Shown piece by piece: positions 1-9,375 of a DNA stretch of 64,000 bases. The translations under genes were made by a program, and so were the position numbers. Numbering within the stretch: position 1 is the first letter of the stretch; every line of letters starts with the position of its first letter. The DNA is from Bordetella genomosp. 2. Its GTDB lineage: Bacteria > Pseudomonadota > Gammaproteobacteria > Burkholderiales > Burkholderiaceae_B. The DNA lies in assembly GCF_002261345.1 (NCBI RefSeq), contig NZ_NEVT01000007.1:248001-312000 (forward strand), read 5' to 3'. The notes below the pieces were generated by a model that was given only the letters and a program-made list of their open reading frames with translations, did no database searches and was not told the DNA's origin.

Positions 1-1
1 G

Positions 2-127
2 CTGCGGCTGCTGGCCGCGGGCCCGCAGCAGGCCGGAGGCGACCCGGGGCCGGGCGGCGCCGGCGAGCCGCGCCAGCCGATGCGGCCGTTCTCGGCCGCC
101 GACGAGGAGGCGCCCCATGGGAATTGA
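2..127 (+). CDS. cydA: Cytochrome bd-type quinol oxidase subunit I, C-terminal end (partial)
   Basis: Only the last 41 codons lie in the window. The frame is open from base 2 to a TGA at 125-127 and reads as a hydrophilic Pro/Gly-rich tail ending ...EEAPHGN. The tail itself has no diagnostic motif. The assignment rests on position, because the stop overlaps the start of cydB by 11 bases, as in tightly coupled cydAB/cioAB operons. In the family this subunit carries the haems and the quinol site in the cytoplasmic membrane. Confidence 0.75.
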   Translation: MRLLAAGPQQAGGDPGPGGAGEPRQPMRPFSAADEEAPHGN

Positions 128-1124
128 CCTGCCGCTGCTGTGGGCCATCATCATCCTGTTCGGCGTGATGATGTACGTGGTGATGGACGGCTTCGACCTC
201 GGTATCGGCCTGCTGTTTCCGTTCTTTCCGGACGCGGCCGACCGCGACGTCATGATGAACACCGTGGCGCCGGTCTGGGACGGCAACGAGACCTGGCTGG
301 TGCTGGGCGGCGCCGGCCTGCTCGCGGCCTTCCCGCTGGCATATTCGGTGGTGCTCAGCGCGCTGTACCTGCCGTTGACGCTGATGCTGGTGGGGCTGAT
401 CTTTCGCGGCGTCGCCTTCGAGTTCCGCTTCAAGGCGCGCCCCGGCCGCTGGCGCCTGTGGGACCAGGCCTTCGCGGGCGGCTCGCTTGTGGCCACGATG
501 TTCCAGGGCATCACCCTGGGCGCTTTCCTGAACGGACTGCCGGTCATCAATGACCGCTATGTCGGCGCCCCGTTCGCCTGGCTGGCGCCCTTTCCCGTCT
601 TCACCGGCCTGGGGCTGGCGATCGCCTACGCGCTGCTGGGCGCCACCTGGCTGGTGATGAAGACCGAGGGCGCCCTGCAGCGGCAACTGCGGCGCATGGC
701 CCGGCGCCTGGTCTGGGCGCTGCTCGCGGTCATCGCGGTCATCAGCGTCTGGACCCCGCTGGCGCACCCCGCCATCGCCAGCCGGTGGTTCAGCCTGCCC
801 AATCTGTTCTGGTTCGCGCCGGTGCCGCTGCTGGTGGCGGTGGCCGCCTGGCGGCTGCTGGCCGCGCTGCGCGCCGACGCCCAGACCGCGCCGTTCCTGC
901 TGACCCTCGCCCTGGTGTTCCTGGGCTACAGCGGGCTGGGCATCAGCCTGTGGCCGCATGTCACACCGCCCTCGATCACCATCTGGCAGGCGGCCGGCCC
1001 GCCGCAGAGCCTGGGCTTCGCCCTGGTCGGCGCGCTGCTCGTCATCCCGCTGGTGCTGACCTACACCGGCTGGGCCTACTGGGTGTTCCGCGGCAAGGTG
1101 CGGCATGGCGAGGGATACCACTGA
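117..1124 (+). CDS. cydB: Cytochrome bd-type quinol oxidase subunit II
   Basis: Integral membrane subunit of the bd/CIO quinol oxidase, which reduces O2 to water with quinol electrons in the inner membrane. The 335-aa product has the family hallmarks: an N-terminal segment followed by MDGFDLGIG (about residue 23), the WDGNETWL motif (about residues 54-61), FRGVAFEFR, and about eight or nine hydrophobic segments. The length is usual for CydB/CioB. The ATG lies inside the end of cydA, implying translational coupling, and a small DUF2474 gene follows after one base. Whether this is the cyanide-insensitive (Cio) type cannot be settled without the body of cydA. Confidence 0.95.
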   Translation: MGIDLPLLWAIIILFGVMMYVVMDGFDLGIGLLFPFFPDAADRDVMMNTVAPVWDGNETWLVLGGAGLLAAFPLAYSVVLSALYLPLTLMLVGLIFRGVAFEFRFKARPGRWRLWDQAFAGGSLVATMFQGITLGAFLNGLPVINDRYVGAPFAWLAPFPVFTGLGLAIAYALLGATWLVMKTEGALQRQLRRMARRLVWALLAVIAVISVWTPLAHPAIASRWFSLPNLFWFAPVPLLVAVAAWRLLAALRADAQTAPFLLTLALVFLGYSGLGISLWPHVTPPSITIWQAAGPPQSLGFALVGALLVIPLVLTYTGWAYWVFRGKVRHGEGYH

Positions 1125-1125
1125 T

Positions 1126-1257
1126 ATGAAACGCAACGCCCCGCTCTGGATCCGGCGGTTCGGATGGCTGGTCATCCTGTGGGCCGGCGGCGTCGCCGCG
1201 CTGTTCGGCGTGGCGCAACTGCTCAAGGCCATCATGCGCGGCAGCGGCCTGGCCTGA
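1126..1257 (+). CDS. Small DUF2474-type membrane protein of the bd oxidase operon
   Basis: A 43-aa ORF starting one base after the cydB stop. It reads MKRNAPLWIRRFGWLVIL and continues through a single hydrophobic helix (about residues 13-33) to a short basic tail ending SGLA. The W..R.GWLV.LW pattern and single helix match the DUF2474 family, whose members typically follow cydB/cioB. By analogy with CydX/CydS it may be a small structural or stability subunit of the oxidase; that role is inference. The TGA (1255-1257) ends the operon before the 74-bp gap to the next gene. Confidence 0.8.
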   Translation: MKRNAPLWIRRFGWLVILWAGGVAALFGVAQLLKAIMRGSGLA

Positions 1258-1331
1258 ACCAGCCAGCGGCCACATCGCCCGGCACGCTATCATCGCGAAA
1301 ACCCCCGCAGCGGCGGACCGCCGCCTCCTCC

Positions 1332-4300
1332 ATGCCCGATACGCCATCCAAACCCGTCAACCAGAAGAGCCTGCTGCGCAGCGACCTGCCATTCCCGGTG
1401 GTCGGCATCGGCGCGTCGGCCGGCGGCATCGAAGCGCTGAAGACCTTCTTCAAGCACATGCCGGCCGAGCCGGGCATGGCGTTCGTGGTGGTGCTGCACC
1501 TGTCGCCCCACCATGAAAGCATGCTCGACCGCATCCTGCAGTCGACCACTTCCATGCCGGTGCTGGCGGTCACGCGCAGCGTGCCGGTGCAGTGCAACCA
1601 TGTGTATGTCATCCCGCCGGGGGTCAGCCTGTCCATGAACGACGGCTACCTGCGGCTGACCCGCGCCGCGCGCCCGCACGGCCAGCATATCGCCATCGAC
1701 GTGTTTTTCCGCACCCTGGCCGATGTGCACCAGGCGCGCGCCGTCGGCATCGTGCTCACCGGCGGCGGCGCCGACGGCTCGATCGGCATCGCCCGCATCA
1801 AGGAACAGGGCGGCGTCACCTTCGCCCAGCAGCCCGAGGACGCCGCGCACGACACCATGCCGCGCAGCGCCATCGCCACCGGCATGGTCGACATCGTCCT
1901 GCCGGTGGCCGAGATCCCGGCCCGCCTGCTGGAGTTCGCCGCCAACCAGGCGCGCATCCACATTCCCGCCCCCATCGACCAGGAAGTCCACCCGCGCGCC
2001 GACGCGCCGGCCGACGAGACGCCGGCCGACCGCAACGCCCTGCACGACATCCTGGGCCTGCTGCGCGCCCGCACCGGGCACGACTTCCGGCATTACAAGC
2101 GGGCCACGGTGCTGCGCCGCATCGAGCGGCGCATGCAGGTCACCGGGGTGCCCGACATGACGGCCTATGCGGCCATGCTGCGCGAAACCGCCGACGAAAC
2201 GCCCAAGCTGCTGAGCGACATGCTGATCGGCGTGACGCAGTTCTTCCGCGACCGCGACGCCTTCCAGGCGCTCGAGCACCTGGTCGTGCCCGCCCTGTTC
2301 AACCGCGGGTCGCGCGGCGAACGCGCCGCCACCGTACGGGCCTGGGTAGCCGGCTGCTCCACCGGCGAAGAGGCCTACTCGCTGGCCATGCTGCTCAGCG
2401 ACGAGGCGGAGCGGCTGGCGGCCCCGACCAAGATCCAGGTGTTCGCCACCGATATCGACGCCCACGCCCTGGCCGCCGGCCGTACCGGGCTGTATCCGCA
2501 GGCCATCGAGACCGACGTCGCCGCCGCGCGGCTGCATACCTACTTCACCAAGGAAGACGCCAGCTACCGGGTCAAGAAAGAAATTCGCGAGAAAGTCCTG
2601 TTCGCGCCGCACAACATCCTGCACGATCCGCCTTTCTCCAAGCTCGACCTGGTCACCTGCCGCAATCTGCTCATCTACCTCGACCGCGAAGTGCAGGCCG
2701 ACGTGCTGCGCATGTTCCATTTCGCGCTCAACCCGGGCGGCTACCTGTTCCTGGGCAGCTCCGAATCGGCCGATGCCTGCGAGAACCTGTTCAAGGTCGT
2801 GGACAAGCGCAATTGCCTTTACCAGGCCCGGGACGCGGCCTCGCTACCGCGCGCCATCCGCATGCACGCGACCGCGCCGTTCGACAAGATTCCGCCGGCG
2901 CCGGTCGACGCGGCCGTCGGCCGGCACGGCAAGCCCTCGTTCGCCGAGCTGCACCGGCGCGCGCTGGAACAGTACGCGCCGCCCAGCGTCGTCGTCGATC
3001 TCGAAGGCAACATCGTCCACATGTCCGAGCGCGCCGGGCGCTACCTGCGCTACGTGGGCGGCGAGCCCTCGCGCAGCCTGGCCTCGCTGGTGCATCCCGA
3101 ACTGCGCATGGAGCTGCGCACCGCGCTGTTCCAGGCGCTGCATTCCCGCAAGAGCATCGAGGCGCGGCGCGTCGCGCTCAGCATGGGCGAGCGGCGCGTC
3201 TACGTGAACATCGTGGTGCGGCCATTCAGCGACGCGGAAACCGGCGGCGACTTCGTGCTGGTGATCTTCGACGAAGTCGAGGACGTGCTCGACGAGACCA
3301 GCGCGGTGCGCGGCCCGCACCCGGAGCAGAGCGTACTGACCCAGATCGAGGCGGAGCTGCGCCAGACCAAGGAACAGCTGCAGCTCACCATGGAGCAGTC
3401 CGAGACCTCGACCGAGGAACTGAAGGCCTCGAACGAAGAATTGCAGGCCATCAACGAAGAGCTGCGCTCGGCGACCGAAGAACTCGAAACCGGCAAGGAA
3501 GAACTGCAGTCGGTCAATGAAGAACTGATCACCGTCAATGCGGAACTGAAGTCCAAGGTCGAGGAAACCGCCAAGATCAACGACGACCTGCAGAACCTGA
3601 TCGCCTCCACCGACATCGCCGCCGTGTTCGTCGATCGCAGCATGCGGATCAAGTGGTTCACGCCGCGCGCGGCCGACATCTTCAGCGTCATCACCAGCGA
3701 CGCCGGCCGATCGCTGCTGGATATCACCCACCGCCTCGATTATGCCGACCTGGCGCGCGACGCCGCCGGGGTGTTCGAATCGCTGCGTCCCATCGAGCGC
3801 GAAGTGTGCAGCATCGACGGGCGCTGGTACCTGGCGCGGCTGTTGCCCTACCGCAGCTCGGAGCACCGCATCGACGGCGCGGTGCTGACCTTCATCGACA
3901 TCACCGACCGCCGCAAGGCCGAGGAGCGCATGCGCCTGGGCGAGGCGCACATGAAGCTGGTGGCCGAGAGCGCCAAGGACTTCGCCATCATGACGATCGG
4001 TCCCGACGGCACCATCGTGACCTGGAGCTACGGCGCCGAACTGATGTTCGGCTACACCGAAGCCGAGGCCATCGGCCAGTCGATCGCCATCATCTTCACG
4101 CAGGAAGATATCGAGGCGGGCGCCCCCGCGCAGGAAATGGAGCGCGCGCGCCACAACGGCTACGCGCCCGACGAACGCTGGCACCGCCGCAAGGACGGCA
4201 CGCGCATCTTCTGCACCGGCGGCGTCAACCCCATGGAAGACTCCACCTTCCGCGGCTACGCCAAGATCACGCGCGACGTCACCGAGCAGAAGCGGCGCGA

Positions 4301-5453
4301 TCACGAGCGCGAGACCACACTGGAGCGCACGCGCGCCGACAACGTCCAGAAGGACGCTTTCTTCGCTGTCATGTCGCACGAGCTCAAGCATCCGCTGAAC
4401 CTGGTGCAGCTCAACACCGAACTGCTGCTGCGCATCCCGGAAATCAACGCCAGCCGGCCGGCCCGGCGAGCGGCCGAGGCCATCCAGCGCTCGGTCCAGA
4501 GCCAGGCGCGCATCATCGAGGACCTGCTCGACCTGTCGCGCGTGCGCACCGGCAAGCTCAAGCTCAATCGCGGCGTGGTCAACCTGACCGCCACGGTGCA
4601 GAGCATCGTCGACGTGCTGGCGCCGCTGGCCGCCGATGTCGGCGTGGCGCTGCAGCCGCTGTACGATGCCTCCCAGCCGCTGAACATCGATGCCGACCCG
4701 GTCCGCATCGAGCAGATCGTCTGGAACCTGGTCAATAACAGCATCAAGTTCACGCCGTCGGGCGGCACGGTCACGGTCGGGCTGTGCCGCGACGGCGAGA
4801 TGGCGCGGCTCGACGTCCGCGATACTGGCGACGGCATCGATCCCGCCTTCCTGCCGAAGATCTTCGACATGTTCACGCAGGGCCAGGCGCGCCTGCACGG
4901 CCAGCGCCGCGATGGGCTGGGCATCGGTCTGGCGATCGTGCATCAGCTGGTGCTGGCGCACGGCGGCCGCATCGAGGCCGCTTCCGAGGGCGCGGGCCGC
5001 GGCGCGCTGTTCACGGTGTGGCTGGCCGGCGCGACGGCGCAGCCGGAGGCGGACGCCGCCGGCGCGTCCGCCGCCCAGGGGCAGCTGGCCAATGTGCGCA
5101 TCCTGGTGGTGGACGACTCCGACGAAGTGCTCGAGACCTTCCAGGCCCTGCTCGAAATGGAGGGCGCCGTGGTCCAGGCCTACGACAACGGCGCCGCGGC
5201 GCTGGCGGCGCTCGGCCACGCCGAATTCGATCTCATCATCAGCGACATCGCCATGCCGGGCATCGACGGCTACCAGTTGCTGCGCGCCGTGCGCGAGCGC
5301 CTGCCCGACACACCCGCCATCGCCCTGACCGGCCACAGCAGCAAGGACGACGTGGAGCGGGCCATGCGGGCGGGCTTCTCCACCCACCTGAGCAAGCCGG
5401 TCCCGATGACGGCCCTGCTGGAGACCGTCAGCCGCATCCTGCAATGGTCCTAG
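1332..5453 (+). CDS. CheB-CheR-PAS hybrid sensor histidine kinase
   Basis: A 1373-aa multidomain signalling protein. Domains in order: CheB-type methylesterase (about 20-205; active-site GASAGG, with GGGADG where GxGxDG is usual); CheR-type methyltransferase (about 235-500; AGCSTGEEAYSLA, RNLLIYL); PAS; a long coiled coil of repeated EEL heptads (about 690-770); two more PAS; HisKA with SHELKHPL (His near 1016); HATPase with N-box WNLVNNSIKF; C-terminal receiver with VVDDSD and phospho-acceptor in SDIAMPG (about 1303). It lacks the N-terminal receiver of true CheB. The start ATG at 1332 was chosen because the upstream in-frame extension is low-complexity Arg-rich. No chemoreceptor genes adjoin, so this is probably a stand-alone phosphorelay. 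Confidence 0.93.
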   Translation: MPDTPSKPVNQKSLLRSDLPFPVVGIGASAGGIEALKTFFKHMPAEPGMAFVVVLHLSPHHESMLDRILQSTTSMPVLAVTRSVPVQCNHVYVIPPGVSLSMNDGYLRLTRAARPHGQHIAIDVFFRTLADVHQARAVGIVLTGGGADGSIGIARIKEQGGVTFAQQPEDAAHDTMPRSAIATGMVDIVLPVAEIPARLLEFAANQARIHIPAPIDQEVHPRADAPADETPADRNALHDILGLLRARTGHDFRHYKRATVLRRIERRMQVTGVPDMTAYAAMLRETADETPKLLSDMLIGVTQFFRDRDAFQALEHLVVPALFNRGSRGERAATVRAWVAGCSTGEEAYSLAMLLSDEAERLAAPTKIQVFATDIDAHALAAGRTGLYPQAIETDVAAARLHTYFTKEDASYRVKKEIREKVLFAPHNILHDPPFSKLDLVTCRNLLIYLDREVQADVLRMFHFALNPGGYLFLGSSESADACENLFKVVDKRNCLYQARDAASLPRAIRMHATAPFDKIPPAPVDAAVGRHGKPSFAELHRRALEQYAPPSVVVDLEGNIVHMSERAGRYLRYVGGEPSRSLASLVHPELRMELRTALFQALHSRKSIEARRVALSMGERRVYVNIVVRPFSDAETGGDFVLVIFDEVEDVLDETSAVRGPHPEQSVLTQIEAELRQTKEQLQLTMEQSETSTEELKASNEELQAINEELRSATEELETGKEELQSVNEELITVNAELKSKVEETAKINDDLQNLIASTDIAAVFVDRSMRIKWFTPRAADIFSVITSDAGRSLLDITHRLDYADLARDAAGVFESLRPIEREVCSIDGRWYLARLLPYRSSEHRIDGAVLTFIDITDRRKAEERMRLGEAHMKLVAESAKDFAIMTIGPDGTIVTWSYGAELMFGYTEAEAIGQSIAIIFTQEDIEAGAPAQEMERARHNGYAPDERWHRRKDGTRIFCTGGVNPMEDSTFRGYAKITRDVTEQKRRDHERETTLERTRADNVQKDAFFAVMSHELKHPLNLVQLNTELLLRIPEINASRPARRAAEAIQRSVQSQARIIEDLLDLSRVRTGKLKLNRGVVNLTATVQSIVDVLAPLAADVGVALQPLYDASQPLNIDADPVRIEQIVWNLVNNSIKFTPSGGTVTVGLCRDGEMARLDVRDTGDGIDPAFLPKIFDMFTQGQARLHGQRRDGLGIGLAIVHQLVLAHGGRIEAASEGAGRGALFTVWLAGATAQPEADAAGASAAQGQLANVRILVVDDSDEVLETFQALLEMEGAVVQAYDNGAAALAALGHAEFDLIISDIAMPGIDGYQLLRAVRERLPDTPAIALTGHSSKDDVERAMRAGFSTHLSKPVPMTALLETVSRILQWS

Positions 5454-5481
5454 GGCCGGCGGCGCGACGGGCCGGGCCGCC

Positions 5482-5853
5482 CTAGCGCAGGTCGGGCATC
5501 CCGCCGGAGCCCGACGACGCCCCCGAGCCGGGCATGCCGCCGTGGCCGGTCGACCCGGTCGTGCTGCCTGGCTGGCCTTTCGAATCGCGCGTGTCGGTAC
5601 CGCCGGCCGCATCATGATCGCCGGACGCCGGCGCACGCCGCGTGTCGGGCGGTTCCTGCGCTTCGGGTTGCCGCTGGTCGCGCCCGCCTTCCTGCATTTT
5701 TTGCTTCCCGTCTTGTAAGGAAGGCGTCTGGCGGGTCGCGGCCGGGTCGGGCGCAGGGCGGGGCTTGCCGTCGCCGTGCGCCTGGGCAGGCCCGGCCGCC
5801 AGCAGCGCACCCAATAGGCAGGCGCCCGCGGCATGGATAGAATGGTTTCGCAT
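5482..5853 (-). CDS. Secreted Gly/Pro/His-rich hypothetical protein
   Basis: A 123-aa product with a clear Sec signal peptide (MRNHSIHAAGACLLGALLAA..., cleavage after AQA) followed by a hydrophilic, probably disordered tail rich in Gly, Ser, Asp, Gln and Pro with HGDGKP and GHGGMPGSG. I do not recognise a family. The ATG at 5853 is preceded by GGGAG at good spacing; a GTG two codons upstream overlaps that ribosome site and was rejected. It converges with the hybrid kinase and diverges from the GMC dehydrogenase operon across 125 bp. Confidence 0.65.
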   Translation of the reverse strand: MRNHSIHAAGACLLGALLAAGPAQAHGDGKPRPAPDPAATRQTPSLQDGKQKMQEGGRDQRQPEAQEPPDTRRAPASGDHDAAGGTDTRDSKGQPGSTTGSTGHGGMPGSGASSGSGGMPDLR

Positions 5854-5978
5854 ATGCACTCCCGGTTGCGGCCTTCAGGCCGGCGAATGCCGGCAAGCGG
5901 CGTGCCGGGCAAGTGAATTGCTGCAGGGCTGCCGTTGTCGATACGGGCGCCGCCGGCGTCCGGTTACCGGAGCCGCAC

Positions 5979-6716
5979 ATGGAAGACCATCCCGCCCGCG
6001 GGCGGCGCAACGTCCTCAAGGCGCTCACCGTGGGGCTGCCGGGCGCCGCCTGGGCAGGCCGCGCCCATGGCGCCCCCCAGCAAAGCCCCCCGCCAGACCC
6101 GGCCGGCGCCGGCCGCACCTTGCGCTTCTTCAACCCGCGCGAGGCGGCGGCGATGGACGCCATCGCCGCGCGGCTCATCCCCGCCGACGAACTCGGGCCG
6201 GGCGCCAAGGAGGCCGGCGTCACCTATTTCCTGGACGGGCAGCTGGCCGGCGCGTGGGGCGCGGGCGACCAGTTCTACCGACAGGGCCCCTTCCACGAGG
6301 GCACCCCGGAACAGGGCTACCAGCTCTCGTTCACGCCGGCCGAGATGATGCGGCGCGGGCTGGCGGCGCTGGACGAGGCCTGCCGCCAGCGCGACGGCAA
6401 GCCCTACGCCGAGCTGGACGCCGGGCGGCAGGACGCCTGGCTGCGCGCCATGCAGGAAGGCGAGGCGGATTTCTCGCCGCTGCCCTCGGCCGTGTTCTTC
6501 CAGGCCCTGCTGCAGGCCACCATCGAAGGTTTTTTCTCGGACCCGCTGTACGGCGGCAATCGCGACATGGTGGGCTGGAAGCTGGTGGGTTTCCCCGGCG
6601 CCTACGCCAGCTTCTCCAATGACATCGAGCGCCATGGCGTGCAATGGGCCGGCCAGCCGGTCTCCATCGCCATGGCCAAGCCCCACGCCGCCCACCAGGA
6701 GGACGAGCATGGCTGA
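5979..6716 (+). CDS. Gluconate 2-dehydrogenase subunit 3-like protein (Tat-exported)
   Basis: A 245-aa small subunit of a membrane-bound periplasmic sugar/alcohol dehydrogenase. The N-terminus has a twin-arginine signal (RGRRNVLKAL) and an Ala-rich stretch. The mature part begins with the family pattern LRFFNPREAAAMDAIAARLIPAD and includes GFFSDPLYGGNRDMVGWKLVGFPGAY, typical of the gluconate_2-dh3 family. The ATG at 5979 keeps the Tat motif near the N-terminus; an upstream in-frame GTG (5913) would bury it. The gene overlaps the FAD subunit by 8 bases. By family knowledge it escorts the FAD subunit through the Tat pathway and forms part of the periplasmic complex. Confidence 0.9.
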   Translation: MEDHPARGRRNVLKALTVGLPGAAWAGRAHGAPQQSPPPDPAGAGRTLRFFNPREAAAMDAIAARLIPADELGPGAKEAGVTYFLDGQLAGAWGAGDQFYRQGPFHEGTPEQGYQLSFTPAEMMRRGLAALDEACRQRDGKPYAELDAGRQDAWLRAMQEGEADFSPLPSAVFFQALLQATIEGFFSDPLYGGNRDMVGWKLVGFPGAYASFSNDIERHGVQWAGQPVSIAMAKPHAAHQEDEHG

Positions 6717-8481
6717 GAAACTGCCCCCCGTGGACGTGGCCATCATCGGCGGCGGCTGGACGGGTTCGATCATCGGCAAGGAGCTGGCCGCGGCCGGCCA
6801 GCGCGTGGTGATCCTGGAGCGCGGCGAGCCGCGCTGGCCCTCGCCCGATTTCCAGGGCCCGAACGTGCACGACGAACTGAAGTACACACGGCGGCACGCC
6901 CTGCACCAGAACGCCGCGACCGAGACCTACACATTCCGCAACAATACCGACCAGCGCGCCCTGCCGATGCGCCGCTGGCAATTCGCCTACCCCGGCACCC
7001 ACCTGGGCGGCGCGAGCAACCACTGGTCGGGCGCCTACTACCGCTTCCACCCCACCGACTTCAACCTGCGCAGCCACCATGTCGAGCGCTACGGCGCCGA
7101 CATCTTCGACGCCGACCTCACCTGCCAGGACTGGCCGCTCTCGTACGACGAGCTGGAGCCCTACTACGACCGTTTCGATTACCTGATCGGCGCGTCGGGC
7201 CAGGCCGGCAACCTGAAGGGCCAGAAGCAGGAAGGCGGCAACCCGTTCGAGCCCTGGCGCTCGCGGCCCTATCCCAACCCGCCCATGAAGGTGCCTTATG
7301 CGTCGGCGCTGTTCGGCGAAGCCGCGCGCAGCCTGGGCTACCACCCTTACGTGCAGCCCTCGGCGCTGGCCACGCGGCCCTATGTGAACTCGGAAGGCCT
7401 GCACATGAGCGCCTGCGTGTACTGCGGGTTCTGTTCCAACTTCGGCTGCGAGCATTTCGCCAAGGCCTCGCCGCAGGTCTGCATCCTGCCGGTGGCCATG
7501 AAAATGGACAACTTCGAGATCCGCACCGGCGCGCACGTGCTGCGGGTCGAACTCAGCGCCGACAAGCAGCGCGCCACCGGCGTGACCTACGTGGACGCGG
7601 CCGGCGCCGAGCGCTTCCAGCCGGCCGAAACCGTGGTGCTGTGCGCGTTCAGCATCAACAACGTGCGCTTGCTGCTGCTGTCCGGCATCGGCCAGCCCTA
7701 CGACCCGGTCGCCAACACCGGCGTGGTGGGACGCAACTACACTCACCAGACCACGTCGGGCGTGAACCTGTTCTTCGACGAATCGGTCCACATCAATCCT
7801 TTCATGGGTGCGGGCGCGGTGGCGGTCACCATGGACGACTTCTGCGCCGACAATTTCGACCACGGCCCGCACGGCTTCGTGGGTGGCGGCTACCTGCAGA
7901 TCCAGGTGGTCAGCGGCGCGCCGATCGGCTACCACCCCACGCCCAAGGGCACGCCCGCCTGGGGCCCCGAATGGAAGCGGGCGGTGCGGCGCTACTACAA
8001 CCACTCCGCCTCGATCACCATCACCGGCTCGGCCCAGCCCACGCGCGGCGCCTACCTGAGCCTGGACCCGACCTACAAGGACGCCTGGGGCCAGCCGCTC
8101 CTGCGCATCACCTATGACCTGCCCGACAACGACATCCGCATGTCGGCCTTCCTGACGGCCAAGGGCGACGAGATCGGCAAGGCCATGAAGGGCGTGCAGC
8201 ACACCGAGCCGGGGCCGCGCCAGCGCCCCTTCTCGGCCACCGCCTACCAGTCCACCCACCTGACCGGCGGCGCCGCCATGGGCGACGACCCGGCCACCAG
8301 CGTGGTCAACCGCTACGGGCAGGTGTGGGACGTGCCCAACGTGTTCGTGACGGGCGCCTCGCTGTTCCCGCAGAACTCCTGCTTCAACCCGACCGGCACG
8401 GTGGGCGCCACCGCGTACTGGATCGTCGAGAAAATCAAGGCGGACTACCTGCGTTCGCCGGGACCGCTGGTGTCGACATGA
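6709..8481 (+). CDS. GMC-family FAD-dependent dehydrogenase, large subunit
   Basis: A 590-aa flavoprotein, the catalytic subunit of a gluconate/2-keto-gluconate/sorbitol dehydrogenase-type complex. An N-terminal Rossmann FAD motif is present (VAIIGGGWTGSIIGKELA), a Cys-rich segment CVYCGFCSNFGCE sits near residue 240, and the GMC C-terminal region ends with NPTGTVGATAYWIVEKI. The Cys cluster is typical of this subfamily and may bind a 3Fe-4S cluster. It has no signal of its own, fitting hitch-hiker Tat export with the upstream subunit. ATGA overlap with the cytochrome gene indicates coupled translation. The substrate cannot be read from sequence. Confidence 0.92.
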   Translation: MAEKLPPVDVAIIGGGWTGSIIGKELAAAGQRVVILERGEPRWPSPDFQGPNVHDELKYTRRHALHQNAATETYTFRNNTDQRALPMRRWQFAYPGTHLGGASNHWSGAYYRFHPTDFNLRSHHVERYGADIFDADLTCQDWPLSYDELEPYYDRFDYLIGASGQAGNLKGQKQEGGNPFEPWRSRPYPNPPMKVPYASALFGEAARSLGYHPYVQPSALATRPYVNSEGLHMSACVYCGFCSNFGCEHFAKASPQVCILPVAMKMDNFEIRTGAHVLRVELSADKQRATGVTYVDAAGAERFQPAETVVLCAFSINNVRLLLLSGIGQPYDPVANTGVVGRNYTHQTTSGVNLFFDESVHINPFMGAGAVAVTMDDFCADNFDHGPHGFVGGGYLQIQVVSGAPIGYHPTPKGTPAWGPEWKRAVRRYYNHSASITITGSAQPTRGAYLSLDPTYKDAWGQPLLRITYDLPDNDIRMSAFLTAKGDEIGKAMKGVQHTEPGPRQRPFSATAYQSTHLTGGAAMGDDPATSVVNRYGQVWDVPNVFVTGASLFPQNSCFNPTGTVGATAYWIVEKIKADYLRSPGPLVST

Positions 8482-9371
8482 ATGAGTCCAGAGCGGGAAT
8501 ACCCGTCGTCCTCGGCCTGATCCTGGCCGCGCCCGTGCTGACGCTGGTCGCGACCGCCTACCAGATGATGGCGACCGGCGGCGATGGCCTGATCCGGCCG
8601 ACCGCCGTGACCGCGCCGGCGCCCGGCGCCGCCGGGCCCGCGCAGCAAGCCGGCGCGCCCGCGGCCGCCAGCACCCCGGCGCCCGCCGCGCCGCCCAAGC
8701 CGCCGGAACCGGTGCCGGGCCGCAGCGCGCAGGATTTCACGCCCTACCGCCCGGCATGGGAAGCGGCGCTGGCGCGCGCCGATCCCGAGCAAGGCCGCCA
8801 GTTGGCCCAGTCCGGCAAGCCGGGCGCGGGCGTGCAGGCGTGCGTGGCCTGCCACGGCCAGCAAGGCATTGCCACCGCCGCGGGCAACTTCCCCAACCTG
8901 GCCGGCCTGTCGGCCGACTACCTGGCCAAGCAGCTCGCCGACTATCGCGACGGCACGCGCACCCAGCCCTTGATGAACACCATCGCCAAGGGACTCAGCC
9001 CCGAAGAAGCCGCGCACTTGGCGCAGTACTACGCTGGCCTGCGGCCGCCCGCCCTGGCGCGCCCGCAAGGCCCGGAGGCGGCCCGCGCGCTCGATGTGCG
9101 CGGCGACAATGCGCGCGCCCTGCCGGCCTGCGCCAACTGCCATGGACTGGGCGGCCGCGGCGAGGGAGCGCTGCTGCCGCGCCTGGCCGGCCAGCCGGAG
9201 CGCTATTTCATCGAGCAGATGAACGCTTTCCGCAACGGCCAGCGGCGCAACGACGATGTCGGCGTGATGCGCGCCTTCGCGCAGCGCCTCACGCCGCAGG
9301 AAATCGAGGCGCTGGCCGCTTATTACGCCGGCGCGGCGCGCGACGGCTCGTCCGCGCCGCCCGGCCGGTAG
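8478..9371 (+). CDS. Dihaem cytochrome c subunit of the GMC dehydrogenase
   Basis: A 297-aa membrane-anchored cytochrome c. One N-terminal hydrophobic helix (about residues 8-30) is followed by a Pro/Ala-rich linker and two c-type haem domains with CVACH (near 121) and CANCH (near 217). Methionines positioned as distal ligands follow in each domain (QPLMNTIAKGLS; VGVMRAFAQRLT). It would pass electrons from the FAD subunit to the quinone pool or a terminal oxidase. Three-haem cytochromes are common partners in this family, so two haems is the smaller variant. It ends the three-gene operon. Confidence 0.92.
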   Translation: MNESRAGIPVVLGLILAAPVLTLVATAYQMMATGGDGLIRPTAVTAPAPGAAGPAQQAGAPAAASTPAPAAPPKPPEPVPGRSAQDFTPYRPAWEAALARADPEQGRQLAQSGKPGAGVQACVACHGQQGIATAAGNFPNLAGLSADYLAKQLADYRDGTRTQPLMNTIAKGLSPEEAAHLAQYYAGLRPPALARPQGPEAARALDVRGDNARALPACANCHGLGGRGEGALLPRLAGQPERYFIEQMNAFRNGQRRNDDVGVMRAFAQRLTPQEIEALAAYYAGAARDGSSAPPGR

Positions 9372-9375
9372 CCCG

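Noticed and set aside
2844-5912. 1022-codon minus-strand ORF opposite the hybrid kinase
   Set aside because: It is Arg/Gly/His-rich with no domain, and the plus strand holds a fully recognisable multidomain protein. It is a third-position GC shadow.
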